Shown in pieces: positions 20,708 through 27,957 of a stretch of DNA of 32,703 nt; position 1 is the first letter of the stretch, and the number at the start of each line of letters is the position of its first letter. The notes below the pieces were generated by a model that was not told where the DNA came from, made no database searches, and saw only the letters and a list, made by a program, of their open reading frames with translations. A program made the position numbers and the translations under genes. The stretch lies in NCBI GenBank assembly GCA_934089255.1, contig CAKOJI010000012.1:1-32703 (forward strand), in the 5' to 3' direction. The stretch is from an uncultured Bacilli bacterium. GTDB taxonomy: Bacteria > Bacillota_I > Bacilli_A > RF39 > UBA660.

Positions 20708-21949
20708 TTAACTATCAAAAAAGTATCCAAAAACTTTTCCTAATATCGAATCACTAGCAACATTAATTCTTTTTTCACTAGTGCACAAAATATCAATTTC
20801 ATCACTATCAAAGATAGAATATTCTCTACCTTTAGAATTTAATTTTTCATTAAAATTTTTAATCATTCCAACGGCAGTTACATATTTATTATCTCTAACT
20901 CCTATTATATTAACATTTCCAAAAGTTACATTTTTACCAAAAATATTCTCAGCAATTATGTTAAAATCTTTTATCTCAGTTAATCCTCCTGTAACTATTA
21001 TATAACTAATTTCCTTCTTTGTTAAGTGATTTATTATATTTTTTACTTTTTTAAGTATTTCTTCTAGCCTTGCAGATACATATTCTGATATTTCATATTG
21101 ATTAACTATTACTTTTTCACCTAACTTATTTATTAAACTTGTAGTTTCTTTTGCACTAGATAATTTAGTACTTGCTAATGCAAATCTTTCTTTTAATTTT
21201 TTACTATCTTTCATTTTAGTTTTGTACATAAATGAAATATCGTTATCTACACAAAGTCCTGCTTCATCTAATATATTTTCTGCTACTAATAATCCTTTAT
21301 AAAATACTGATATAGTGGTTTTACCTGCACCAATATTAACTATAACTCCATTATTTTCACTTAAAAATTCATTTTTAAATAATGAATAATCAGCAATACT
21401 TCCTAACATAATATCAATTACTTCTAAACCACATTTTTCAACAGTTTTAATAAAGGAATATGTATTATCTTTTGGTACACTTAATATTAAACTTTTTAAT
21501 CTTAATTTATTTCCTTCAAGACCAACAGGATCTTTTACTGCATTTTCATCTAATTCATATTCTAATGGAATAATATTAATTAATTCGTAATTTTCATCTA
21601 CCTTATTATAAGCACAAGTTTTAAGTATTCTTGATATATCTTTATTTGTTACAATGTTATCTTCATTATTAATAGTATTTACTCCAATACCATTTGTAAC
21701 TTTTAAGCCATATTCAGGAACTGATAAAATAACTTTTTTTATCTTTAGTCCAATTGTATCTTCTGCTTTTTTTAATGCTTTTTTTATACTAAATATTACA
21801 TCTTCTTCGTTTTGAATTAAACCTTTTTTTATTCCGTTTGATTCTTCACTAACTGCACATAATATATTAATTTTATCATTTATTATTTCTGCAACAATAA
21901 GTTTTACTGTATTTGTACCAATATCTAAGCTTGATAATATTCTTCTCAA
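20708..21949 (-). CDS. ftsA: Cell division protein FtsA
   Basis: A 413-residue actin-like ATPase that tethers FtsZ to the membrane. The phosphate-1 motif is SLDIGTNTVKLIV (7-19), where T-N-T is present, and the adenosine region TGGLTEI is near residue 315. The C-terminal amphipathic membrane-binding helix is SILGKVFGYFFDS. The start codon is TTG (complement of 21947-21949), decided by AGGAGTGG seven bases upstream and by the family N-terminus MRRILSSLDIG. Confidence 0.93.
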   Translation of the reverse strand: MRRILSSLDIGTNTVKLIVAEIINDKINILCAVSEESNGIKKGLIQNEEDVIFSIKKALKKAEDTIGLKIKKVILSVPEYGLKVTNGIGVNTINNEDNIVTNKDISRILKTCAYNKVDENYELINIIPLEYELDENAVKDPVGLEGNKLRLKSLILSVPKDNTYSFIKTVEKCGLEVIDIMLGSIADYSLFKNEFLSENNGVIVNIGAGKTTISVFYKGLLVAENILDEAGLCVDNDISFMYKTKMKDSKKLKERFALASTKLSSAKETTSLINKLGEKVIVNQYEISEYVSARLEEILKKVKNIINHLTKKEISYIIVTGGLTEIKDFNIIAENIFGKNVTFGNVNIIGVRDNKYVTAVGMIKNFNEKLNSKGREYSIFDSDEIDILCTSEKRINVASDSILGKVFGYFFDS

Positions 21950-21977
21950 TGTGCACCACTCCTATAATACTAAGTCA

Positions 21978-22006
21978 ATTATACTATATTTTTTTTTTTG
22001 ACACAA
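21978..22006 (-). promoter_or_regulatory. ftsAZ promoter
   Basis: Minus strand TTGTGT (22001-22006), 17-bp spacer containing an A11 tract, TATAAT (21978-21983). Confidence 0.7.
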
Positions 22007-22057
22007 CCATAAAAAATGTAAACAATAAGCATTTTTATGTAATTTAAATTTATGAAG

Positions 22058-22066
22058 TGATATAAT
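22058..22066 (+). promoter_or_regulatory. murT-gatD promoter (extended -10)
   Basis: TGA-TATAAT on the plus strand, 16 bases before the start codon of murT, with AGGTGATT as ribosome binding site. The -35 region (TGTAAT, 22038-22043) is weak. Confidence 0.6.
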
Positions 22067-22082
22067 AAATTTAGGTGATTAA

Positions 22083-23423
22083 ATGAAAACAACGTTAATA
22101 ATTATATATAATAAGCTACTTACTGGTATATGTAAGTTATTTAGAAAGAATGGAAGTGTATTTCCTGGTAGTTTAGCTAAAAAACACGATAAAAATATTT
22201 TAAACAAAATAAAATATCCTAAATATGTTATCGGTGTTACTGGTAGTAGTGGTAAAGGTTCAACTACTAGTTTAATAGCATATATTTTAAAAAATAATGG
22301 TTATAAAGTAGTATGGAATCAAAGTGGTTCTAACTTAGTAAATGCTGCTATTACGTTAATATTAAATAATACTAATCCATTCACAAAAAAACTTAATGCT
22401 GATGTTTTATTAATGGAACTAGATGAATCTTATATTAATCAAATATTTAATAAAAATACTTTAACACATTTGTTAATCACTAATATTACGAGAGATCAAC
22501 CTGCTAGAAATGGACATCCTGAATTAATCTTAAATAAGATAATAAATTCTATTGGAGATAATACTCACGTAATTATAAATGCTGATGATCCATTTTTAAA
22601 TAGAATAAAATATACTCATCACGGTTTAATTACTACTTACGGAATAAATAAAACTAAATATGATACATTAGAACCAATTAATGAATCTGTTGATGCAGCA
22701 TATTGTCCAATGTGTCATAAAAAAATGAAATATGATTTTTATCATACTGGACATATAGGAAAATATAAATGTACAAATTGTGATTTTGGTCGAGAAAAAG
22801 TTAATTTTGAAGCTAATGACGTTGATTTAGATAAACAATTTTTTACGATTAATGATTCAATATATCATATAAATAAAAATGTATTCTTTGCAGTTTATTA
22901 TACTCTTGCTAGTTATACAATGTGTAAAACTATTGGTTTAAGTGATGAGTTAATAAAAAAATATTTAAATGATTTTCCAATGGAATCAAAAAGAATGAAA
23001 AACTATAAAATTGATAATAGACCTGTTAATATGATAGAAAGTAAAAATGAAAATAATTTAAGTTATTATGAAGCATTACATTATATTAGTAAAGAAAAAA
23101 ATAAAAAAACAATTATATTAGGTTTTGATAATGTTTCTAGAAGATATAAACTTAATGATATTAGCTGGTTATACGATGTTAAATTTGAATTATTAAATGA
23201 TAAAAATATAGATAAAATATTTATTATAGGAAGATTTAGATTTGATGTTTTAACTAGACTTAAATATGCAAATATTGCTGATGAAAAATTAGTTTTAATA
23301 GATAATTTAGATAATTTAATTCCAAAAATAAAAGAAGAATCTTCTGGAAATATTTATACAATGGTATGTTTTGATATGACAGAAATATTAAAACAGAAAA
23401 TATTGGAGGATAATAATGGATAA
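22083..23423 (+). CDS. murT: MurT-like subunit of lipid II isoglutaminyl synthase
   Basis: A 446-residue Mur-ligase-fold protein that, with GatD, amidates the D-Glu of lipid II. It has an N-terminal basic/hydrophobic segment, the ATP loop GVTGSSGKGSTT (51-62), a four-Cys zinc ribbon (C208, C211, C230, C233) typical of MurT, and the C-terminal DUF1727-like domain with LNDISWLYDVKFE (357-369), which normally contributes the Asp of the GatD catalytic triad (Asp359 probably). The usual KNPAG motif is degenerate (SKNENN, 320-325). Its end overlaps gatD by 8 bp. The family is clear; activity is uncertain given the altered GatD. Confidence 0.88.
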   Translation: MKTTLIIIYNKLLTGICKLFRKNGSVFPGSLAKKHDKNILNKIKYPKYVIGVTGSSGKGSTTSLIAYILKNNGYKVVWNQSGSNLVNAAITLILNNTNPFTKKLNADVLLMELDESYINQIFNKNTLTHLLITNITRDQPARNGHPELILNKIINSIGDNTHVIINADDPFLNRIKYTHHGLITTYGINKTKYDTLEPINESVDAAYCPMCHKKMKYDFYHTGHIGKYKCTNCDFGREKVNFEANDVDLDKQFFTINDSIYHINKNVFFAVYYTLASYTMCKTIGLSDELIKKYLNDFPMESKRMKNYKIDNRPVNMIESKNENNLSYYEALHYISKEKNKKTIILGFDNVSRRYKLNDISWLYDVKFELLNDKNIDKIFIIGRFRFDVLTRLKYANIADEKLVLIDNLDNLIPKIKEESSGNIYTMVCFDMTEILKQKILEDNNG

Positions 23424-24126
23424 AATAAAAATAGCACATCTTTATTATGATTTAATGAATTTATATGGTGAAGTTGGAAACGTTTTAGCACTTAATAATG
23501 GTATTAATGATCAAGATATGTTTTGTGAAGTGGTTAATTTAACTGTTGGTGATAAAATTGATTTTAATAAATATGACATTTATTATATGGGATGTGGTAG
23601 TGAAGAAAATCAAGAAATAGTTATTAATGATTTAATAAAATATAAAGACAAGATTAATAATGCAATAGAGAGTGGAAAACACTTTCTATTTACTGGAAAT
23701 AGTTATGAATTATTAGGTAAATATATTTTAAAAACTAATGATACAAAACTAGAAACATTAGGTTTATTTGATTTTTATTCTAAAGAAGTAGATAAAAGAA
23801 TTATTGGCGAAGAAGTAATGGAGTGTGATTTTTTCAAAGAACCAATTATTGGTTTTCAAAATAGACAATGTGTTTTAAATAATAATGATAATCATTTATT
23901 TCAAATTATAAACGGACACGCAGATAATTATAAATCACATTATGAAGGATTACATTATAAAAATTTATATGCTACATATAATGTTGGCCCTTTACTTATT
24001 AGAAATCCATTATTTAAAAATCATATTATAAAAGAAATTTTTGATAAAAAAGAAATACTTTATAAAAGTATTTCTACTGTAGATGATAAAGCATACAATG
24101 AATATGTTAAGAATTTTATTTCTTAA
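23416..24126 (+). CDS. gatD: GatD-like amidotransferase lacking Cys and His
   Basis: A 236-residue triad-class glutamine amidotransferase (GATase1/CobB-CobQ type) that pairs with MurT. The family start IAHLYYDLMNLYGEVGN (6-22) is intact. The nucleophile elbow is FTGNSYELLG (92-101) where the family has C-G-G-Y-Q-L-L-G, so Gly94 stands at the catalytic Cys. The distal motif is ATYNVGPLL (186-194) in place of T-Y-x-H-G-P, so Val190 replaces the catalytic His. Nucleotides 23691-23720 confirm this reading without a frameshift. It cannot hydrolyse glutamine by the usual mechanism. Confidence 0.85.
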   Translation: MDKIKIAHLYYDLMNLYGEVGNVLALNNGINDQDMFCEVVNLTVGDKIDFNKYDIYYMGCGSEENQEIVINDLIKYKDKINNAIESGKHFLFTGNSYELLGKYILKTNDTKLETLGLFDFYSKEVDKRIIGEEVMECDFFKEPIIGFQNRQCVLNNNDNHLFQIINGHADNYKSHYEGLHYKNLYATYNVGPLLIRNPLFKNHIIKEIFDKKEILYKSISTVDDKAYNEYVKNFIS

Positions 24127-24135
24127 CATATTTTT
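24101..24135 (+). terminator. Intrinsic terminator inside overlapping gene ends
   Basis: A perfect 13-bp stem AATATGTTAAGAA/TTCTTAACATATT with loop TTTTAT, then TTT. It comprises the last codons of gatD and of the convergent kinase-like gene, which overlap by 11 bp. The U-tract is good only on the plus strand. Confidence 0.8.
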
Positions 24136-24970
24136 CTTTGTACTTTAATACAAGTTTTGGAGTAATTGTATCAACTAAATTATAATCAAAATAATTATCA
24201 CTCTTTTTATATATGTTAAAGATAGTATCTAGTAATTCTCTATTAAAACCAACACTGGCTAAATTATTTAATATATTACAAAATTCTTTCGTAGAAAGAT
24301 TTGGGCTATATTCTTCAGTAATAACATTTAGTATCAAATAACATAAACTTATTATAGTTGTATTTTTACTAGGTATATGTCTATCATTTTCATCTAAAGG
24401 ATATTTACTATTGAAATCCCATAGTTTATCATTTAAAAATAAATATTTAGATGTTGGAGCATAAGCACCGTCAATATACGCACTATCTATATCTATTACT
24501 TTTAGCATATTGTTTTTATTATCATAAATAAAATTTCCTTCGTGTATATCACCTAACTGAAAACCAACACTATTTAATACTTCTTCTTTTTCTATTCTTT
24601 CTATGATACGTAAAATAGTATGTAAAAAGAATACTTTATCTTCTATACTAACTTTTTCACTTTTAAATATTAAACTTAAATTAGTATTATTTTTAATAAA
24701 TTCCATTGTATAATCTTTATTGATACTACCAATCTTTACTAAACTTTCTGGCCATACGAATTCTTTAATATTAATATACTCTTTTAAATAAAATAATTTA
24801 TTTAAAACAAAAAGTTTATTATTAAGTACATCTTCATCTTTAGAAGCAAATAATTTTAGTAACATATTTTTATAAATATATAGATATGATTCTGTATTAT
24901 ATATATCGCTATGAATTTCATAAGTTTTTAATTTTCTTAAATCTTTTCTATCAAATCTAATTATTTCCAT
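24116..24970 (-). CDS. Protein-kinase-fold phosphotransferase of unknown target
   Basis: A 284-residue protein with a kinase-like catalytic core: a degenerate N-lobe, then GFQLGDIHEGNFIYDNKN (about 136-153), equivalent to the catalytic loop H-x-D-x-x-x-x-N (here D-I-H-E-G-N), and LKVIDIDSAYI (about 156-166), equivalent to the metal-binding DFG. The arrangement resembles aminoglycoside-phosphotransferase, HipA-related and small Ser/Thr kinase families, but no specific family is recognised. It has its own perfect sigma-A promoter. It overlaps gatD convergently by 11 bp, so the two do not share an operon. Confidence 0.6.
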   Translation of the reverse strand: MEIIRFDRKDLRKLKTYEIHSDIYNTESYLYIYKNMLLKLFASKDEDVLNNKLFVLNKLFYLKEYINIKEFVWPESLVKIGSINKDYTMEFIKNNTNLSLIFKSEKVSIEDKVFFLHTILRIIERIEKEEVLNSVGFQLGDIHEGNFIYDNKNNMLKVIDIDSAYIDGAYAPTSKYLFLNDKLWDFNSKYPLDENDRHIPSKNTTIISLCYLILNVITEEYSPNLSTKEFCNILNNLASVGFNRELLDTIFNIYKKSDNYFDYNLVDTITPKLVLKYKEKYVKK

Positions 24971-24993
24971 AAAACCCCTTCTTTTAAGCGTGT

Positions 24994-25022
24994 ATTATAT
25001 ATTAATAATCTATTTCTGTCAA
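24994..25022 (-). promoter_or_regulatory. Consensus promoter of the kinase-like gene
   Basis: TTGACA (complement of 25017-25022), 17 bp, TATAAT (complement of 24994-24999): twelve of twelve consensus bases. It lies directly after the rplT terminator T run. Confidence 0.85.
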
Positions 25023-25056
25023 AAAAAAAGAATTATTTTAAAGCGTTTAATAATTC
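25021..25056 (-). terminator. Intrinsic terminator overlapping the rplT 3' end
   Basis: Minus strand GAATTATT (25049-25056) pairs with AATAATTC (25030-25037) and is followed by nine T. The 5' arm is inside the last codons of rplT. Confidence 0.8.
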
Positions 25057-25569
25057 GTCTTTTTTCATAGTAGTATATCCAGTAATTCCTTTTTCTTTAG
25101 CAATTGCTTTTAATTCAGCAACTGTTTTTTTAGATAAGTCATCACTTTTTACTTCTTTAGCTTTTACAGTAGTTTTTTCTTCACTCTTTTTTGGAGTAGT
25201 TTTAACAGTTTTTCCTTCTAATGCTGCCTTAGAAACATTAACCAATTCAGTGAAAGCTTTTTCATTATCTATAGCTAATTCACTTAACATTTTTCTATTT
25301 ATTTCTATTCCAGCTTTTGATAAACCGTTAATAAATTTTGAATAACTTATATTATTTAATCTACAAGCAGCGTTAATTCTTGTAATCCATAATTTTCTAA
25401 AGTTTCTTTTATTTTGTTTTCTATCTCTATAAGCGTATGCTCCACTATGGAAAACTTGTTCTTGTGCTGTTTTGAATAATCTATGTTTACTACCAAAGTA
25501 ACCTTTAGCAGCTTTTAATACTTTTCTTCTTCTGTTTTTTGCAACAGTTCCGCCTTTAACTCTAGTCAT
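25033..25569 (-). CDS. rplT: Ribosomal protein L20 with C-terminal Rho-N/SAP-like tail
   Basis: Residues 1 to about 117 are a normal L20 (MTRVKGGTVAKNRRRKVLK..., HRLFKTAQEQV, RKLWITRINAACR), needed early in 50S assembly and a translational or attenuation autoregulator. The usual length is about 118, but here there are about 60 more: a Lys/Thr/Glu-rich linker (119-147), then DLSKKTVAELKAIAKEKGIT and a short basic end (148-178), resembling the Rho N-terminal/SAP helix-extension-helix nucleic-acid-binding motif. The frame is continuous and codon use unchanged. Third gene of infC-rpmI-rplT. Confidence 0.95.
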   Translation of the reverse strand: MTRVKGGTVAKNRRRKVLKAAKGYFGSKHRLFKTAQEQVFHSGAYAYRDRKQNKRNFRKLWITRINAACRLNNISYSKFINGLSKAGIEINRKMLSELAIDNEKAFTELVNVSKAALEGKTVKTTPKKSEEKTTVKAKEVKSDDLSKKTVAELKAIAKEKGITGYTTMKKDELLNALK

Positions 25570-25580
25570 TTACTTCACCA

Positions 25581-25769
25581 TTAGATGACATTTTTTAATT
25601 TGTCAACTGTTCCTTTCGATAATTTTCCTGATTTTCTTCTTTGTCTAACTGCTTTTGCTGTATCTTTTGCAGTTTGGTGATTTCCACCTGATTTTTTATA
25701 AGTTATTACTCCACTTTTATGCTTATTTAAAACTTTACTACTAGCTTTATGTGTTTTTTGTTTTGGCAT
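25581..25769 (-). CDS. rpmI: Ribosomal protein L35
   Basis: A 62-residue basic protein: MPKQKTHKASSKVLNKHKSG and a C-terminus rich in Arg and Lys. Normal length and position between infC and rplT, with AGGAGG upstream. Confidence 0.95.
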   Translation of the reverse strand: MPKQKTHKASSKVLNKHKSGVITYKKSGGNHQTAKDTAKAVRQRRKSGKLSKGTVDKLKNVI

Positions 25770-25782
25770 TTTAATTTCCTCC

Positions 25783-26310
25783 TTATTTTTTTGGTGCTAA
25801 CATCATAGTCATATTTCTACCTACAAGTTCTGGTGCACTTTCTATATCTGCAACTTCGCTTAATTCATTTGCAAATCTTAATAGTACATCACGTCCTAAT
25901 TCAGTGTGAGCCATTTGACGTCCTTTAAATCTTAGGGAAGCTTTAATTTTATGTCCCTTGCTTAAGTAACTTGCAGCATTTTTTCTTCTTGTTTCAAAGT
26001 CATGTACATCAATATTAACAGATAATTGATATTCTTTAACTTCTTTATTATTTTCTCTTTGTTTTTTTAATGCTTCTTTTTGTTTCTTTTGACGTTCATA
26101 ACGGTATCTATTATAATCCATTATTTTACCAACTGCATGTCCTGGTGTAGAATTCATCAATACTAAATCTAATCCAGCATAATTTGCAATTGTTAATGCA
26201 TCAGCTAATTTTTTAGTACCCATTTGTTCTCCTTTAGGTCCTATTACCATTAACTCACTAACTTTAATTTGTCCATTGATCGGTAGATCATCTTTTTTTA
26301 TGTTTGCTAT
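25783..26310 (-). CDS. infC: Translation initiation factor IF-3, apparent ATA start
   Basis: IF-3 binds the 30S subunit and proofreads initiator tRNA pairing. The first in-frame ATG (26250) would begin at MVIGPKGEQMG and lose the conserved N-terminal segment. Reading upstream in frame gives KKDDLPINGQIKVSEL, the canonical IF-3 start, opening with ATA (complement of 26308-26310) seven bases after a GGAGGTG ribosome binding site (26318-26324). No ATG, GTG or TTG is in frame between the two. IF-3 genes often use rare start codons (AUU in E. coli) for self-regulation, so AUA initiation is credible. The product is 175 residues, normal for the family, with NTD, linker and CTD complete. Confidence 0.9.
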   Translation of the reverse strand: MANIKKDDLPINGQIKVSELMVIGPKGEQMGTKKLADALTIANYAGLDLVLMNSTPGHAVGKIMDYNRYRYERQKKQKEALKKQRENNKEVKEYQLSVNIDVHDFETRRKNAASYLSKGHKIKASLRFKGRQMAHTELGRDVLLRFANELSEVADIESAPELVGRNMTMMLAPKK

Positions 26311-26324
26311 ACAAACGCACCTCC

Positions 26325-26440
26325 ATAAATTTAAAAAGTGAATACAATTGTATCCACTTAAAAACCGTTATTTTTGGCCTTTTACCTATTACTTAGTTGT
26401 AATCAGGTGGATGTGGATACATCGCTTTCCTTTTCAATTC
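26325..26440 (-). promoter_or_regulatory. infC-rpmI-rplT attenuator leader (L20-leader type)
   Basis: The transcript leader can form a terminator AAGTGGATACAATTGTATTCACTT (26336-26359; written here as its stem arms AAGTGGATAC and GTATTCACTT) followed by TTTTT. Upstream GTATCCAC (complement of 26413-26420) is perfectly complementary to GTGGATAC of the terminator 5' arm, giving an alternative antiterminator. This matches the logic of the Firmicute L20 leader, in which L20 promotes termination. The pairing is seen; L20 binding is inferred from family and synteny. Confidence 0.8.
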
Positions 26441-26446
26441 CTTTTT

Positions 26447-26474
26447 ATTATATCATTACATTATATTTTGTCAA
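26447..26474 (-). promoter_or_regulatory. infC operon promoter
   Basis: TTGACA (complement of 26469-26474), 16-bp spacer, TATAAT (complement of 26447-26452) with a TG extension. A strong promoter, as expected for ribosomal protein genes. Confidence 0.8.
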
Positions 26475-26482
26475 GTATAAAT

Positions 26483-27274
26483 TTATTTGTTTTTTAATGT
26501 TAATTTTTTTACTTTATTAGCTTTTTCTTCTTCAGGAAGTAATTTATCTACTAAATTCATATCTTTTGTTTCATTATAATATTTTTCATCAAACATTATT
26601 TTTTTAATAAATTCTCTATTTTTCTTTAATTCTTCTAATTTAATTTTTCTTGTTTTTTCTGAAATGTTTTTTGATTTTAACATATAGTCGGTTGCAACTA
26701 TAGCTTCTGATGTAATAGATGATGTAACTCCAACGTTCTTTATTGTTTCTTTATTATCATTTATTAGTTTCAAAAAGTTTGTAATGTGTTCTTTTAAATT
26801 TAATAAAATGCTATTTGACATATCAAATGTGTTTATTTCTTTTAATAAATCGTTAGATAAACCGGTTAACAGAATAGAACATACTGATAATCCCATTACC
26901 CAAGTTTTAATTCTACCTATTTCACTTGACTTTCCTAAACCACCGTTTTTAGCATTTTTAATATTTATTGCACCTATTAAAACTTCTAGAACTAAAGGAA
27001 TAGTCATTATTGGATACATAGTAGATAAAACTACTAGTAAAGATATACCAAATATTTTATCAGCACTCATATCAAGTAAACTACCAAAAATTGTAGAAAC
27101 ACCCCATTTTCGTGCTAATAACCCATCTAAAAAATCTGTAAATAAAATTAGTCCAATTACCAAAAGAAATACTGAAGAACTTAACATAGATAACATAAGT
27201 GGCATAAGAATAGTTGCCCCTATTCTTGATAATGTTAAACCATTTACAATACACTTCTTTATCTTTTTTTCCAT
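26483..27274 (-). CDS. CDP-alcohol phosphatidyltransferase with C-terminal extension
   Basis: A 263-residue membrane enzyme carrying the full family signature D47-x2-D50-G51-x2-A54-R55-x8-G64-x3-D68-x3-D72. These enzymes move a phosphatidyl group from CDP-diacylglycerol to an alcohol; PgsA (glycerol-3-phosphate) or a cardiolipin-synthase-like member are the closest guesses. Membrane helices fill residues 15 to about 145. The last ~110 residues are a charged, helical cytoplasmic tail not typical of PgsA (about 180-200 residues), possibly a coiled coil. Preceded by a perfect promoter and AAGGGGG. Substrate unresolved. Confidence 0.8.
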   Translation of the reverse strand: MEKKIKKCIVNGLTLSRIGATILMPLMLSMLSSSVFLLVIGLILFTDFLDGLLARKWGVSTIFGSLLDMSADKIFGISLLVVLSTMYPIMTIPLVLEVLIGAINIKNAKNGGLGKSSEIGRIKTWVMGLSVCSILLTGLSNDLLKEINTFDMSNSILLNLKEHITNFLKLINDNKETIKNVGVTSSITSEAIVATDYMLKSKNISEKTRKIKLEELKKNREFIKKIMFDEKYYNETKDMNLVDKLLPEEEKANKVKKLTLKNK

Positions 27275-27300
27275 AACTTATCCCCCTTAAATTAAATGCT

Positions 27301-27329
27301 ATTATACTTTATAAATTACTATTTGTCAA
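27301..27329 (-). promoter_or_regulatory. Consensus promoter of the phosphatidyltransferase gene
   Basis: TTGACA (complement of 27324-27329), 17 bp, TATAAT (complement of 27301-27306). The upstream gene's stop codon lies within the spacer. Confidence 0.85.
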
Positions 27330-27957
27330 AAATCAAATAATATTTTAAAGTTTCATTAGTTATATCTATTTCTTTGATATAATCTTCCATACTAACAATT
27401 ATATTTAAACTTATATCTTTATATATTACATTATAAGTATATTTACTAATATTATCTTTAACTTCTTTTATAGGACTATTACTTTTTAAAAGAGTTATTA
27501 AATTATTTAAATTTAAAAGTGATATATCATAATCTAAATTAATTATATTCTCTACATCATTAACTATTTCATATATATTATTATCTTTTATAACTATTTT
27601 CTTTATTGTATTATCATATTCTAAATATCCATTTATTTGATTATTATTTAATACACCATCTATTTTTAAAACTTTTTCTTCATTATTTAATGTATATTCT
27701 ATATTATATTTATCTGTTAATAAACTATTTAACTTGTTTATATAAGTATCTGTTACTTTGGTAGTTTTATCTGGTTCTTTATTTATATTATTATTTGTTT
27801 TATTTATTTGATTTGTTATAAATGCTAATAGAAATAATATAATAAAAAATATGAAATAACTTAATAATTTAATACCAGCTTTCTTTCTTGGATCTTTCCA
27901 AGCTTCTTTTAAAGAATTATAAAAACTTTTTATTTTACTATCTTTTTTATTTTTCAT
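27319..27957 (-). CDS. Membrane-anchored protein of unknown function after fmt
   Basis: A 212-residue protein: basic cytoplasmic N-terminus (about 28 residues, with KEAWKDPRKKAGIK), one transmembrane helix (about 30-50), a polar linker, then an extracytoplasmic beta-rich domain of about 140 residues with repeated short strand patterns (YTLNNEEKVLKIDGVLNN, YLEYDNTIKKIVI). No family is recognised. Its start overlaps the end of fmt by 11 bp, so it is translationally coupled to it, yet its topology gives no link to tRNA formylation. Probably lineage-specific. Confidence 0.65.
   Translation of the reverse strand: MKNKKDSKIKSFYNSLKEAWKDPRKKAGIKLLSYFIFFIILFLLAFITNQINKTNNNINKEPDKTTKVTDTYINKLNSLLTDKYNIEYTLNNEEKVLKIDGVLNNNQINGYLEYDNTIKKIVIKDNNIYEIVNDVENIINLDYDISLLNLNNLITLLKSNSPIKEVKDNISKYTYNVIYKDISLNIIVSMEDYIKEIDITNETLKYYLIFDK

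Noticed and set aside
20781..21005. A 74-codon plus-strand frame opposite ftsA
   Set aside because: It lies inside a conserved FtsA coding region and has no start signal.
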